NCBI GenBank assembly: GCA_009924135.1 | Contig: RFSE01000054.1 | Location: 1 to 32,005 of the forward strand | Length of the DNA stretch: 32,005 bases | Source: Pseudomonadota bacterium | Lineage (GTDB): Bacteria; Verrucomicrobiota; Verrucomicrobiia; Limisphaerales; SXTU01 | Direction of reading: 5' to 3' | Program-made: the position numbers and the translations under genes | Shown: positions 9,735 through 18,019 of the stretch, in pieces | Numbering within the stretch: position 1 is the first letter of the stretch | Layout of the letters: each line of letters starts with the position of its first letter | Notes under the pieces: generated by a model | Databases searched by the model: none | The model's input: only the letters and a program-made list of their open reading frames with translations | Told to the model about the DNA's origin: nothing

Positions 9735-10167
9735 CATATGGCTGGCACTGGCGTGGGAAGGCCATCAAGGCCACCCGGTCGCGCGTGCTTGGTGGGATGC
9801 CGCCCGAAGCGAGCAAATCTATTTTTGCCGCGTCACCCAGATGGCGTTATTGCGACACCTGACCAGCCGGGCGGTCATGGGGACAGCGCAAAAGTCCCAG
9901 ACTGAAGCGTGGCAGACTTTCGATGCACTGCGAGCCTCCCCGCGCGCGGAGTGGCTCGCCGAGCCGCCAGGCTTGGAGGAAGCCTGGCGAAAGGTGTCGT
10001 CGCGGGCCTTTCCCTCGCAAAAGCGATGGACCGATGACTACCTCGCCGCTCTGGCCCAGCGGCAAGATTTCCGAGTAGTGACGTTCGACAGCGACTTCAA
10101 TGATTACTCCGGTTTGAAGGTGGAACTGCTGTCCATGCCCGCGGCGGCCAACGCGCCAATCTCATGA
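9712..10167 (+). CDS. VapC-type PIN-domain ribonuclease toxin
   Basis: 151 residues from the ATG at 9712. PIN-domain acidic residues are visible: Asp6 in LPDANIWLAL, Asp108/Asp109 in RWTDDYLAALA and Asp126/Asp128 in VVTFDSDF. FCRVTQMALLRHL matches the helix found in this VapC subgroup. These toxins are metal-dependent endoribonucleases that cut RNA, often tRNA, and slow growth. The start overlaps the antitoxin gene, and the stop overlaps the ATG of the next gene (ATGA at 10164-10167). That last overlap is unusual, since the neighbour is a metabolic-type ATP-grasp gene and not part of a toxin system. Confidence 0.85.
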   Translation: MPALPDANIWLALAWEGHQGHPVARAWWDAARSEQIYFCRVTQMALLRHLTSRAVMGTAQKSQTEAWQTFDALRASPRAEWLAEPPGLEEAWRKVSSRAFPSQKRWTDDYLAALAQRQDFRVVTFDSDFNDYSGLKVELLSMPAAANAPIS

Positions 10168-12716
10168 CCGAACCCGCCGCGCCAGCGCACGCCGAGCGCC
10201 ATTTCGATTTGCTGGCGAACTATTCGCCAGCCGGTGGGGCATTTGATGAGCTGCTCACCCGCAGCGCGGAACCGCGCGAGCACTATCTGCCGCTGCTGAG
10301 CCACCTCGATTCTCTCGGCTACGCAGAACTCAAGCGCCGCACCGACACGTGCCGCCGGCTGCTCCACGAAGGCGGCATTACGTACAACGTCTATGGCGAT
10401 CCGCGCGGGATGGAGCGCCCGTGGCAGCTCGATCCGGTGCCGTTCGTCATCGCTGCCGCCGAGTGGCGGTCGCTCGAATCCGCGCTTGTGCAGCGGGCCA
10501 CCTTGCTCAACCGCGTGCTGGCCGACTGTTATGGCAAGCAGGAACTCATCCGCTCCGGCCGCCTGCCGCCGGCGCTTGTATTCGCGCAGCCGGATTTTCT
10601 GCGGCCCTGCCATGGCATCAAGCCGCCCCGCGAAAGTTTCCTCCAATTCTACGCTGCCGACCTGACGCGTTCGGCAGACGGGCAGTGGTGGGTCGTATCG
10701 GACCGGACGGCCATTCCCACCGGGGCTGGCTATGCACTCGCGAACCGGCTTATCACCTCGCGCCTCCTGCCCGATCCGTTCCGCGACGGCCACGTGCAAC
10801 GGCTCGCCGGTTTCTTCCGGGAAGTGCGGAACTCCCTTGCCCATCTCGCGACCCGCCACACGGACAACCCGCGCGTCGTGCTTCTTACCCCGGGCCCCTA
10901 CAACGAAACCTACTTCGAGCAGGCCTACCTTGCACGTTACCTCGGCTACATGCTGGTCGAAGGTCAGGACCTAACCGTCCGTGATGACCGGGTGTTTTTG
11001 AAAACCCTCTCGGGCCTTGAACCGGTCGATGTGATTCTGCGCCGCGTGGATGATGATTTCTGCGATCCGCTCGAACTGCGCAACGATTCGATGCTCGGGG
11101 TGCCCGGCCTGGTGGAGGCCTTGCGCGCCGGCAACGTTGCGGTGGCCAACACCCTGGGCAGCGGACTTTTGCAACGGCCGGCGTTCCTGGGCTTCCTGCC
11201 GGGGTTGTGCCGGCACCTGTTGGGCGAACCGCTCAAGTTACCTTCGGTCGCGACGTGGTGGTGCGGCCAGGAGTCGGCGCGCAAATACGTGCTGGAGCAT
11301 CTTGACGAGTTGTTTGTGAAGCCGGCCTTCCGCAGCCGGGTGAAAGGCTCCCATGTGGATCGCCGTCTCACCCGTGACGAGCGCGAAGCGCTGGCCCGGG
11401 CCATCCGATTCCAGCCGCATCAATACGTGGCCCAGGAACGCGCTGTGCTGTCCGTCGCGCCGGCGTGGGGCGAACACGGCCTGACCGCGCGTCCGGTTAC
11501 GGTGCGCGTGTACCTCGTGGCAACCGAGAAGGGCTACCAGCTCATGCCTGGCGGTCTGACCCGCGTGGCCAGCGAGGCCAGTGGGCGCTCCGTCTCCATG
11601 CAGCGGGGAGGCGCAAGCAAGGACACGTGGGTGCTCAGCGATGAACCCGTCGAGGCCACCTCCCTCCTTAGCACGCGCGGCCAGCCCATCGAGCTGCGGC
11701 GGGTGGGTAACAACCTGCCCAGCCGCATGGCCGACAACTTCTACTGGCTGGGCCGCTATGCCGAGCGCGCGGACTTCACCACCCGCATGTTGCGCGCGGC
11801 CTTGTTGCGCTTCGGCCCCGAGGCCACCGGCAGTTCGCTGCCATTTCTTGAGCCACTGCTACAGACGCTGGAAACCCAGGGCCAGCTCACACCCGGCAAG
11901 GCGGGCCGCGAGATTCGTGCCAACCACGAGACGCTCGAAGCGGATCTGCTCGCCGCCATCTTTGATCCCAAACGCCCGGGCAGCCTGCGCTGCATTGCCG
12001 AGAATCTTCAGCGGCTGGCGATGCTGGTCCGTGACCGGACCTCGAACGAGGTATGGCGTGTGCTCAGTTCGCTCGACGACATGCTGGCCCGGCCTGCTTC
12101 CAGCCTGATGCTCACGGGCGATGCCGTTGGCATTCTCCACCAGGCGATGCTGACGCTCGCGGCCTTCAGCGGTCTGGCCCGTGAGAACATGACGCGCGCC
12201 CACGGCTGGCGCTTCCTTGACATGGGCCGGCGCATCGAGCGCGGCGTGTATCTCTGCACCCTGCTGGAAAACGCACTGAGTTCGCCCGAGGCGGATAATC
12301 CCAGCGTGCTGGAGTCCGTGCTGGACGTGTGCGACTGCGCGATCACCTATCGCGCCCGTTACAACCTGCTGCCGAACATCGCCGCCGTTTACGATCTCGT
12401 CCTGCTCGATGACACGAACCCGCGCTCATTGCTCTTCCAGCTCAGCCAGCTCGTGAAGCATGTGGACCGGCTGCCACAGGAAAGTGATAACGCCCTGCCC
12501 AGCGCCGGCCAGCGCGTGCTGATTGAATGTGTCGCCCGCCTGCGCCTGTTGGACGCCCGCGAACTGAACAAGCTCAAAGGCGGCTGGCACGACTCCGAGA
12601 CCGGTACCGTCGTCAGCGAAACGCTGCGCGATCTTCCGCGCCTGAGCGATGCGATTGCGGTGAGCTATTTCGCCCACTCGACCATTTCCCGCACCGATCA
12701 GGGAGGTTCAGCGTGA
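10164..12716 (+). CDS. Fused circularly permuted ATP-grasp / alpha-E protein
   Basis: 850 residues. Residues 1 to about 500 are the ATP-grasp part ([70 protein letters not shown]). From about 512 to the end is an alpha-E domain (NNLPSRMADNFYWLGRYAER, ENMTRAHGWRFLDMGRRIER). It is therefore the fused equivalent of the two separate proteins at 3507 and 4937. Where the split form has [12 protein letters not shown], this one has SDRTAIPTGAGY, as is common in fused members. The predicted role is ATP-dependent peptide-bond-type ligation with unknown substrate. The start overlaps the vapC stop by four bases; the stop overlaps the GTG of the next transglutaminase gene. No frame break or missing landmark was noticed. 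Confidence 0.92.
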   Translation: MTEPAAPAHAERHFDLLANYSPAGGAFDELLTRSAEPREHYLPLLSHLDSLGYAELKRRTDTCRRLLHEGGITYNVYGDPRGMERPWQLDPVPFVIAAAEWRSLESALVQRATLLNRVLADCYGKQELIRSGRLPPALVFAQPDFLRPCHGIKPPRESFLQFYAADLTRSADGQWWVVSDRTAIPTGAGYALANRLITSRLLPDPFRDGHVQRLAGFFREVRNSLAHLATRHTDNPRVVLLTPGPYNETYFEQAYLARYLGYMLVEGQDLTVRDDRVFLKTLSGLEPVDVILRRVDDDFCDPLELRNDSMLGVPGLVEALRAGNVAVANTLGSGLLQRPAFLGFLPGLCRHLLGEPLKLPSVATWWCGQESARKYVLEHLDELFVKPAFRSRVKGSHVDRRLTRDEREALARAIRFQPHQYVAQERAVLSVAPAWGEHGLTARPVTVRVYLVATEKGYQLMPGGLTRVASEASGRSVSMQRGGASKDTWVLSDEPVEATSLLSTRGQPIELRRVGNNLPSRMADNFYWLGRYAERADFTTRMLRAALLRFGPEATGSSLPFLEPLLQTLETQGQLTPGKAGREIRANHETLEADLLAAIFDPKRPGSLRCIAENLQRLAMLVRDRTSNEVWRVLSSLDDMLARPASSLMLTGDAVGILHQAMLTLAAFSGLARENMTRAHGWRFLDMGRRIERGVYLCTLLENALSSPEADNPSVLESVLDVCDCAITYRARYNLLPNIAAVYDLVLLDDTNPRSLLFQLSQLVKHVDRLPQESDNALPSAGQRVLIECVARLRLLDARELNKLKGGWHDSETGTVVSETLRDLPRLSDAIAVSYFAHSTISRTDQGGSA
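12701..12706 (+). promoter_or_regulatory. Shine-Dalgarno sequence supporting a GTG start
   Basis: GGGAGG lies six bases before GTG 12713. It decides the start of the transglutaminase gene against longer in-frame alternatives. It lies inside the 3' end of the preceding gene and is one of the few clear Shine-Dalgarno sequences in this block. Confidence 0.75.
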
Positions 12717-13585
12717 ATTTCCGCATCGTCCATCGCACGGTTTACAACTACAGCCAGCCGGTCACGGTTTCGCACCACGCGGCCCTTCTGGAACCGCTCA
12801 CGCTGCCCCATCAGCAACTGCTGGAATTCAGCTCGCAAATCGCCCCGGAACCGTCCGTGCGCAAAATGCGCACGGATTATTTCGGCAATCGCGTCTGCTT
12901 CTTCAGCATCCAGGAACTGCACAAGCGGTTTGAAGTCGTTGCGAAGAGCCTCGTAAACATGAAGGAAGTGACGCCTCCGGCGGCCTCGCTTTCACCACCC
13001 TGGGAACAGGTGGTGACCTTGTTCTCCGACCCCGTTTCGCCGACGGTTGCGGAGCCCTACCAGTTTGTCTTCGATTCGCCGGGGGCACGTGCGATGCGCG
13101 AACTGGCGGATTATGCCCAGGAGAGCTTCGCCCCGGGCACGCCGCTCCTGGTTGCGGTCGGCGACCTGAACCGGCGCATCCATGCGGACTTCACCTACGA
13201 CCCGGTCGCCACCACGGTGGCGACGCCGCTGGAAGAGGTCATCTCGAAGCGGCGCGGCGTCTGTCAGGATTTCGCCCATCTGGCGATTGCGGTGCTGCGC
13301 TCGATGGGGGTGCCCGCGCGTTACGTGAGCGGCTACCTGCGCACACGGCCTGCCCCGGGAAAACCGCGGCTTGTCGGGGCGGATGCCTCGCACGCGTGGT
13401 TCTCCGCCTTTTGCCCGGATCTCGGCTGGGTGGATTTTGACCCGACCAACAACGTCCAGCCGGCTTCGGAGCACATCACCATCGCCTACGGCCGGGACTT
13501 CGGTGATGTCAGTCCCATCAGCGGGATTCTGACCGGGGGCGGCGAGCACGTGATCAAGGTATCCGTGGACGTGGCTCCGGCGTGA
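12713..13585 (+). CDS. Transglutaminase-like protein (N-terminal beta domain plus catalytic core)
   Basis: 290 residues from GTG 12713, which overlaps the preceding stop (GTGA) and has a good ribosome binding site. The N-terminal region (VNFRIVHRTVYNYSQPV) is the beta domain typical of bacterial transglutaminase-like proteins of these clusters. The catalytic triad is complete: Cys184 in RRGVCQDFAH, His227 in SHAW, Asp243 in DFDPTNN. It ends with a conserved YGRDFGDVSPISG stretch. Such proteins may act as cysteine peptidases or amidases on peptides made or modified by the ATP-grasp partner; this is prediction only. No signal peptide is visible, so it is probably cytoplasmic. Overlap with the fused ATP-grasp/alpha-E gene implies co-translation. 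Confidence 0.92.
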   Translation: MNFRIVHRTVYNYSQPVTVSHHAALLEPLTLPHQQLLEFSSQIAPEPSVRKMRTDYFGNRVCFFSIQELHKRFEVVAKSLVNMKEVTPPAASLSPPWEQVVTLFSDPVSPTVAEPYQFVFDSPGARAMRELADYAQESFAPGTPLLVAVGDLNRRIHADFTYDPVATTVATPLEEVISKRRGVCQDFAHLAIAVLRSMGVPARYVSGYLRTRPAPGKPRLVGADASHAWFSAFCPDLGWVDFDPTNNVQPASEHITIAYGRDFGDVSPISGILTGGGEHVIKVSVDVAPA

Positions 13586-13603
13586 ACTTCGACCGCTAAT
13601 TTC

Positions 13604-14434
13604 ATGAAGTGGGACATCCTCCATCGCACGCGGTTCAACTACGCATCGCCCGTGCGCGAAAGCTTCAACGAAGTGCGGCTCCAGCCGCAGGCAAGCGACT
13701 TCCAGACGGTGGACTCGTTCCTGCTGAAAGTCCTGCCGGCCGCGCGGCTGCGTCACTATCTCGACTTTTACCACAACACCATCCACCACTTCGAAATCCC
13801 GGAACCGCACAGTTCCCTGGTCGTGGAAAGCCACTCGCGGGTGACCACGAGGTCAGCTCCGGTGCTGGCCGCCGACGCAACCCCGTTCCCCCTGGAACGC
13901 ATTGACCAGGCTTTGCGCTGGGAGCGAAGCTACGATTTCCTCCAGGCCAGCCGCTTCGTGGACACATCCCCTGAGACCTGGCGCCTTGCGTTGGACGTGG
14001 TGGGTGACCAGCGGGACACGTGGCAGGCCGCCCTGGCGTTGATGCGTTTTGTTTACACCCACTTGAAGTACGAATCCTTCTCCACGAGCGTTCATACGCA
14101 CATGAAGGACGTCCTCGCCCAGCGGCGCGGAGTTTGTCAGGACTTCGCCCACGTCCTGCTGGGGCTCTGCCGGGTGATGAAGATCCCCGCGTGTTATGTC
14201 AGCGGCTACCTGGCCACCGAAGCCGCCAGTGCCACGCACGCCTGGATGGAAGTCCTCATCCCCGGAGTCGGCTGGCGTGCCCTTGATCCGACCCACAACT
14301 GCCAGCCGGGCGAAACCTACGTGAAGATTGCCGTGGGCCGTGACTATGCCGATGTCGCGCCGATCAGCGGGCATTACGTGGGCAGCACGAACCGTACGCT
14401 GGAAGTCAGCGTGCAGATCCAGTCGGTGGAATGA
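13604..14434 (+). CDS. Transglutaminase-like protein, second copy
   Basis: 276 residues, ATG at 13604, 18 bases after the previous gene. Same architecture as its neighbour: an N-terminal beta domain (MKWDILHRTRFNYASPV), then a core with Cys178 in RRGVCQDFAH, His212 in THAW, Asp228 in ALDPTHN, and the closing GRDYADVAPISG. The triad is intact. The two proteins are clearly related but diverged over most of their length, so they are more likely subfunctional paralogues than a recent duplication. It is the last gene of the plus-strand block. Confidence 0.92.
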   Translation: MKWDILHRTRFNYASPVRESFNEVRLQPQASDFQTVDSFLLKVLPAARLRHYLDFYHNTIHHFEIPEPHSSLVVESHSRVTTRSAPVLAADATPFPLERIDQALRWERSYDFLQASRFVDTSPETWRLALDVVGDQRDTWQAALALMRFVYTHLKYESFSTSVHTHMKDVLAQRRGVCQDFAHVLLGLCRVMKIPACYVSGYLATEAASATHAWMEVLIPGVGWRALDPTHNCQPGETYVKIAVGRDYADVAPISGHYVGSTNRTLEVSVQIQSVE

Positions 14435-14473
14435 TCCTCTCACCAGGGCAGGCCGGGACACCGTTAGATGAGT

Positions 14474-14513
14474 GGGAAACGGAGCGCGGCGTTCGCGCCG
14501 TTTCACCGTTCCC
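14474..14513. terminator. Possible hairpin between convergent genes
   Basis: GGGAAACGG at 14474-14482 can pair with CCGTTCCC at 14506-14513, with an inner CGGCG-TTCG-CGCCG stem-loop. It lies between the convergent transglutaminase gene and the small gene at 14575. There is no T-run on either side, so a terminator role is only suggested by position. Confidence 0.4.
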
Positions 14514-14574
14514 TTGGCCCATCATGGCGGTGTCTCCGGCTTCGTGTCAGCTCGTGGTGTCAACCATTCCGTCC

Positions 14575-14787
14575 TCACGTCAACGGCGTCGCCGTGCCGG
14601 TCAGCGATTTGCGCACGATCTTCTTCACCGTCTCGAGGTTCTTGGTCAGTTCGTAGGTGGCCTTGAGCAGGTCGTCCTGGGCGGCGGGATTGCCCAGTGC
14701 GCGGATGGCCGGCTGGAGTTTTAGCGTGGCTTTCGAGATTTCGTCGCAGGTTTGCTTGATGGATTCAGCGGCTTCGGTGGGCGTCAT
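14575..14787 (-). CDS. Small helical protein of unknown function
   Basis: 70 residues (starts MTPTEAAESIKQTCDEISKA), predicted by eye to be almost wholly helical, with one cysteine and a basic C-terminal third. I do not recognise a family. It lies 54 bases after the molybdoenzyme gene on the same strand and may be co-transcribed. The amino-acid pattern (amphipathic, few rare residues) supports a real gene rather than a chance frame, but the evidence is limited and no ribosome binding site is clear. Confidence 0.5.
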   Translation of the reverse strand: MTPTEAAESIKQTCDEISKATLKLQPAIRALGNPAAQDDLLKATYELTKNLETVKKIVRKSLTGTATPLT

Positions 14788-14841
14788 GGGAAAGTTGGAA
14801 TGAGTGGCAGTTACTACAGGTAGGTGGGTTTAAAATACCGT

Positions 14842-15474
14842 TCACGAGAACCGGTCTTCCGTCCACGGATCGGCGGTGTTCGAGTAACCGCGCAGTTCCC
14901 AGAAGCCCAGGATGTCCCGGTCGAGGAAGGTGATTTCGCGGATCCACTTCGCGCCCTTCCAGGCGTAGCGCTTGGGCACGATGACCCGCGCCGGGCCGCC
15001 GTGCTCGACGGACAGCGGCTGGCCGTTCCAGGTGTGGGCAATGAGCACATCGTCATCAAGGCACACATCAAGCGGGTTGTTCGTCGAGTAGCCGTCGTGG
15101 CTTTTGAAGAACACATGGGTGGCGGAAGGCTTTGGCTTCACCAAGTCAGCCAGGGTGAAGAACGCGACGCCGCTGAACACCATGTCGAACTGGCTCCAGG
15201 TCGTGACGCAGTGAAAATCGCTTGTGTCCGTGAACTGCGGCAGCGCGAGAAACTCCGGCCACGAGAGCGTTACCGGATTCTCCACGTGTCCGCCGATCTT
15301 CAGCTCCCACTGGTCCAGCGGCACCACGGTGTGGTTGCCCAGATCGAGCACCGGGAAGTTGTGCACCTGTCGTTGGCCGGGGGGCAGGCGGTCGGTGGAG
15401 CGGACCGACGGCTTTTCCTGGCCGGCCATCTTGCGGGCCCAGCGTTCCTTCCGGGCGATGTAGTCGTCTTTCAT
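14842..15474 (-). CDS. Sulfite-oxidase-like molybdopterin-dependent oxidoreductase (YuiH-like)
   Basis: 210 residues from ATG 15474 (MKDDYIARKERWARKMAGQ). The frame is open much further upstream, but that part lies antisense to the propeller gene and shows no conserved features. Cys89 in FHCVTTWSQFD is the expected molybdenum-ligating cysteine. VEHGGPARVIVPKRYAWKGAKW and the C-terminal GFWELRGYSN are typical of the sulfite oxidase fold. It contains the catalytic domain only: no Tat signal, no heme domain and no dimerisation domain, as in short YuiH-type proteins. The substrate is unknown. It diverges from the secreted propeller gene at 15607. Confidence 0.87.
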   Translation of the reverse strand: MKDDYIARKERWARKMAGQEKPSVRSTDRLPPGQRQVHNFPVLDLGNHTVVPLDQWELKIGGHVENPVTLSWPEFLALPQFTDTSDFHCVTTWSQFDMVFSGVAFFTLADLVKPKPSATHVFFKSHDGYSTNNPLDVCLDDDVLIAHTWNGQPLSVEHGGPARVIVPKRYAWKGAKWIREITFLDRDILGFWELRGYSNTADPWTEDRFS

Positions 15475-15606
15475 CGGACGCGCGAACGGTGCGGCGGGGC
15501 AGGGGGTTTGGCAAGTGCGGCTGCGGCCTGGTCGAATAGCTGCGGGGATGCTGCGTCGGGGAATGTAGTCCCGTAACCGTGACACTTTAAGAATCGAATC
15601 ATAACC

Positions 15607-16575
15607 ATGCGCTTCACCGCCCTCGCCGCCCTCACGCTCACCGCCTTGCTCCTCCCCGCCCTCGCCGCCGAATGGAAGGTCGTTCCCGACTGGCTCAAGT
15701 TGCAGGAAGGCCGTCCGAACCTCGGCAACCAGCACGGCGATGTCGCCGTCAGTTCCAAGGGCGAGGTTTACGTCAGCAGCATGGACCCCAAGGCCGGGGT
15801 GCAGGTCTATGGCACCGATGGCAAGTGGCTGCGCAACGTCCCCGACGCCCCGAATGATTTCCACGGCTTCGTCATCAAGAAGCAGGCCGACGGCGAATTC
15901 ATCTATGGTCCCCGGCTCGGCGGCGGCAACATCCTCAAGCTCACCCTGGAAGGCAAAGTGGTCCTCGACATCCCGTCCTCCAGCATCCCCGATGATTTCA
16001 AGGTGAAGAACAAGGAAGGCAAGACCCGCGTGGCGATGACCGGCATGGATGTCGCGCCCAACGGCGACTGGTTTGTCACGGACGGCTACGCCAGCAGCTA
16101 CGTCCACCACTTCGACAAAAACGGCAAGTACCTCAAGTCCTTCGGCGGCAAGAAGGCCCCGTACAACTTCACCACGTTGCACAAGATCGCCGTGGACACC
16201 CGTTTCACCCCCATCCGCATCATCGCCTGCGACCGTGAGGCCATGCGCGTCGTCCACATGTCCACCGAGGGTGAACTGCTCGGGGTTGTGGCCAAGGACC
16301 TCCTCGCTCCCGCCGCCATCACGGTGCAGGGCGATTACGCCCTCGTCGGTGAAATCCGGGGTGCCGTCAGCGTCCTCGACAAGGAAGGCAAGCTCGTTGC
16401 CCGCCTCGGCCTCAACACCACGCCCGGCGAGACCGGCAACAACAAGCTCGAACCCGCCAAGTGGCGTCCCGGCTTCGTCACTGCGCCGCACGGTGTGGCC
16501 TTCGATGCCGCCGGTGACATCTTTGTCTCCGAATACAACCAGTTTGGCCGCGTGCACCGCTGGAACAAGCTGTAG
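15607..16575 (+). CDS. Secreted NHL-type beta-propeller protein
   Basis: 322 residues with a signal peptide (MRFTALAALTLTALLLPALA, then AEW), so exported. The mature part has repeated blades of the NHL/six-bladed type: GNQHGDVAVSSKGEVYVSS, MTGMDVAPNGDWFVTDGYAS, LHKIAVDTRF, and APHGVAFDAAGDIFVSEYNQ near the end, where a His-Gly-Val/Asp-Val start alternates with strands ending in Val-x-D/E. No catalytic motif was recognised; such proteins may bind ligands or act as lyase-like scaffolds. It stands alone on its strand and is closed by the terminator at 16620. Confidence 0.82.
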   Translation: MRFTALAALTLTALLLPALAAEWKVVPDWLKLQEGRPNLGNQHGDVAVSSKGEVYVSSMDPKAGVQVYGTDGKWLRNVPDAPNDFHGFVIKKQADGEFIYGPRLGGGNILKLTLEGKVVLDIPSSSIPDDFKVKNKEGKTRVAMTGMDVAPNGDWFVTDGYASSYVHHFDKNGKYLKSFGGKKAPYNFTTLHKIAVDTRFTPIRIIACDREAMRVVHMSTEGELLGVVAKDLLAPAAITVQGDYALVGEIRGAVSVLDKEGKLVARLGLNTTPGETGNNKLEPAKWRPGFVTAPHGVAFDAAGDIFVSEYNQFGRVHRWNKL

Positions 16576-16619
16576 TTGCAAATCGCTCCCTGCCGTCGGC
16601 AGTCGCGTGATCCCCATTC

Positions 16620-16669
16620 GCGGGTTGGTAAGCGCCGTTGTGCGTGACCAACCCGCTGGGGCTTTTTTT
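16620..16669 (+). terminator. Rho-independent terminator after the propeller gene
   Basis: A perfect 10-bp stem (GCGGGTTGGT at 16620-16629 with ACCAACCCGC at 16647-16656) is followed by a short spacer and a run of seven T at 16663-16669. It works for the plus strand only; there is no T-run on the kbl side. Confidence 0.85.
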
Positions 16670-16825
16670 ACCTGGGTTGGCCTGTCGTACGGCTTTGACC
16701 GAGGCTGGCAAGCCTGCGAACTGCGATTCCTATACCCCAACTGGTTTACGCCAGCGTTCTTGGCCCATCGCTACGAAACCGGCGCATGGTTGTACGCGGG
16801 TATCCGGCTGGACAGGGATGGAAGG

Positions 16826-18016
16826 TCAGACGCCCAATTCGCGTTTAACGGCGGCGAAGGCGGCAACGGCGCGTTCCAGGTCCTCGCGGGTGTGCGCGGC
16901 GGAGATCTGGGTGCGGATGCGGGCCTTGCCCTGCGGTACCACGGGGTAGCTGAAGCCGATGACGTACACGCCGTGCCCGAGCATCGCGTCGGCGAACTTC
17001 GTGGCCAGTGCGGCATCGCCCAGCATCACCGGGCAGATGGGGTGCGTGCTGGGCAGGAGGTTGAAGCCCAGCTTGCCCATCTCGGCCCGGAAGAACCGGG
17101 TGTTCGCCTCCAGCCGGTCGCGCAGTTCGGTCGAGGCGGTGAGGAGGTCGAGCACTTGGAGCGAGGCCCCGGCGATGGTCGGGGCGAGCGTGTTGCTGAA
17201 GAGGTAAGGGCGCGAGCGTTGGCGGAGGAGTTCGATGATTTCCCGGCGTCCGCTGGTATAGCCGCCGCTGGCACCGCCGAGGGCCTTGCCGAGCGTGCCG
17301 GTGAGGATGTCCACGCGGCCCAGCACGTCGCAATACTCGGGCGTACCCCGGCCGGTGCGGCCCATGAAACCGACGGCGTGCGAATCATCCACCATCACGA
17401 GGGCGTGGTACCTGTCGGCGAGGTCGCAGATGGCGCGGAGGTTGGCGATGTAGCCGTCCATCGAGAACACCCCGTCGGTGGCGATGAGCTTGAAGCGGGC
17501 CTGGTTCGCATCGGCTTCCTTGAGCTTCGCCTCCAGGTCGGCCATGTCGTTGTTGCGGTAGCGATGGCGCTGGGCTTTGCAGAGGCGGATGCCGTCGATG
17601 ATTGAGGCGTGGTTCAATTCGTCGCTGATGATCGCGTCCTCCGCGCCGAGAAGGGTCTCGAACAACCCGCCGTTCGCATCGAAGCAGGATCCATACAAGA
17701 TCGTGTCCTCGGTGCCGAGGAACTCGCTGAGCCGCTGCTCGAGCTGGCGATGGACGCCTTGTGTGCCGCAGATAAAGCGCACGCTCGCGCAGCCGTAGCC
17801 CCATTGGTCGAGCGCGGCGTGGGCGGCGGCCCGAACCCCGGGATGCTGCGCGAGGCCGAGGTAGTTGTTCGCGCAGAAGTTCAGCACCGGCTGGCCATCG
17901 GCCACGCGAATGGTGGTGCCCTGCGGCGTCTGGATGACGCGCTCGCGCTTGTAGGTGCCGGCGGCGCGGATGCCGTCGAGCTGCTGCTGGAGGTGGGGCT
18001 GGAAGGAGCCGAGCAT
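16826..18016 (-). CDS. kbl: Glycine C-acetyltransferase (2-amino-3-ketobutyrate CoA ligase)
   Basis: 396 residues, the normal size for this PLP-dependent alpha-oxoamine synthase. It cleaves 2-amino-3-ketobutyrate with CoA to glycine and acetyl-CoA, the second step of threonine breakdown. Visible: [37 protein letters not shown], and the PLP lysine Lys244 in [17 protein letters not shown]. The related biotin (BioF) and heme (HemA) enzymes share the fold, but the tdh gene two places upstream makes Kbl the clear choice. The start lies three bases after the stop of the DUF3472 gene, so the two are probably translationally coupled. Confidence 0.96.
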   Translation of the reverse strand: MLGSFQPHLQQQLDGIRAAGTYKRERVIQTPQGTTIRVADGQPVLNFCANNYLGLAQHPGVRAAAHAALDQWGYGCASVRFICGTQGVHRQLEQRLSEFLGTEDTILYGSCFDANGGLFETLLGAEDAIISDELNHASIIDGIRLCKAQRHRYRNNDMADLEAKLKEADANQARFKLIATDGVFSMDGYIANLRAICDLADRYHALVMVDDSHAVGFMGRTGRGTPEYCDVLGRVDILTGTLGKALGGASGGYTSGRREIIELLRQRSRPYLFSNTLAPTIAGASLQVLDLLTASTELRDRLEANTRFFRAEMGKLGFNLLPSTHPICPVMLGDAALATKFADAMLGHGVYVIGFSYPVVPQGKARIRTQISAAHTREDLERAVAAFAAVKRELGV

Positions 18017-18019
18017 AAA

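Noticed and set aside
16590-16602. Perfect small palindrome CTGCCGTCGGCAG after the propeller gene
   Set aside because: Too short to be distinctive, and the real terminator with a T-run follows at 16620.
15475-16740. Upstream extension of the molybdoenzyme frame (632 codons in all)
   Set aside because: The extra part is antisense to the propeller gene, and the molybdoenzyme family starts near MKDDYIARKERW.
16670-16825. Protein-like plus-strand reading (WFTPAFLAHRYETGAWLYAG) between the terminator and kbl
   Set aside because: It has no start, no family match I can name and lies just beyond a strong terminator; too short to call a remnant.
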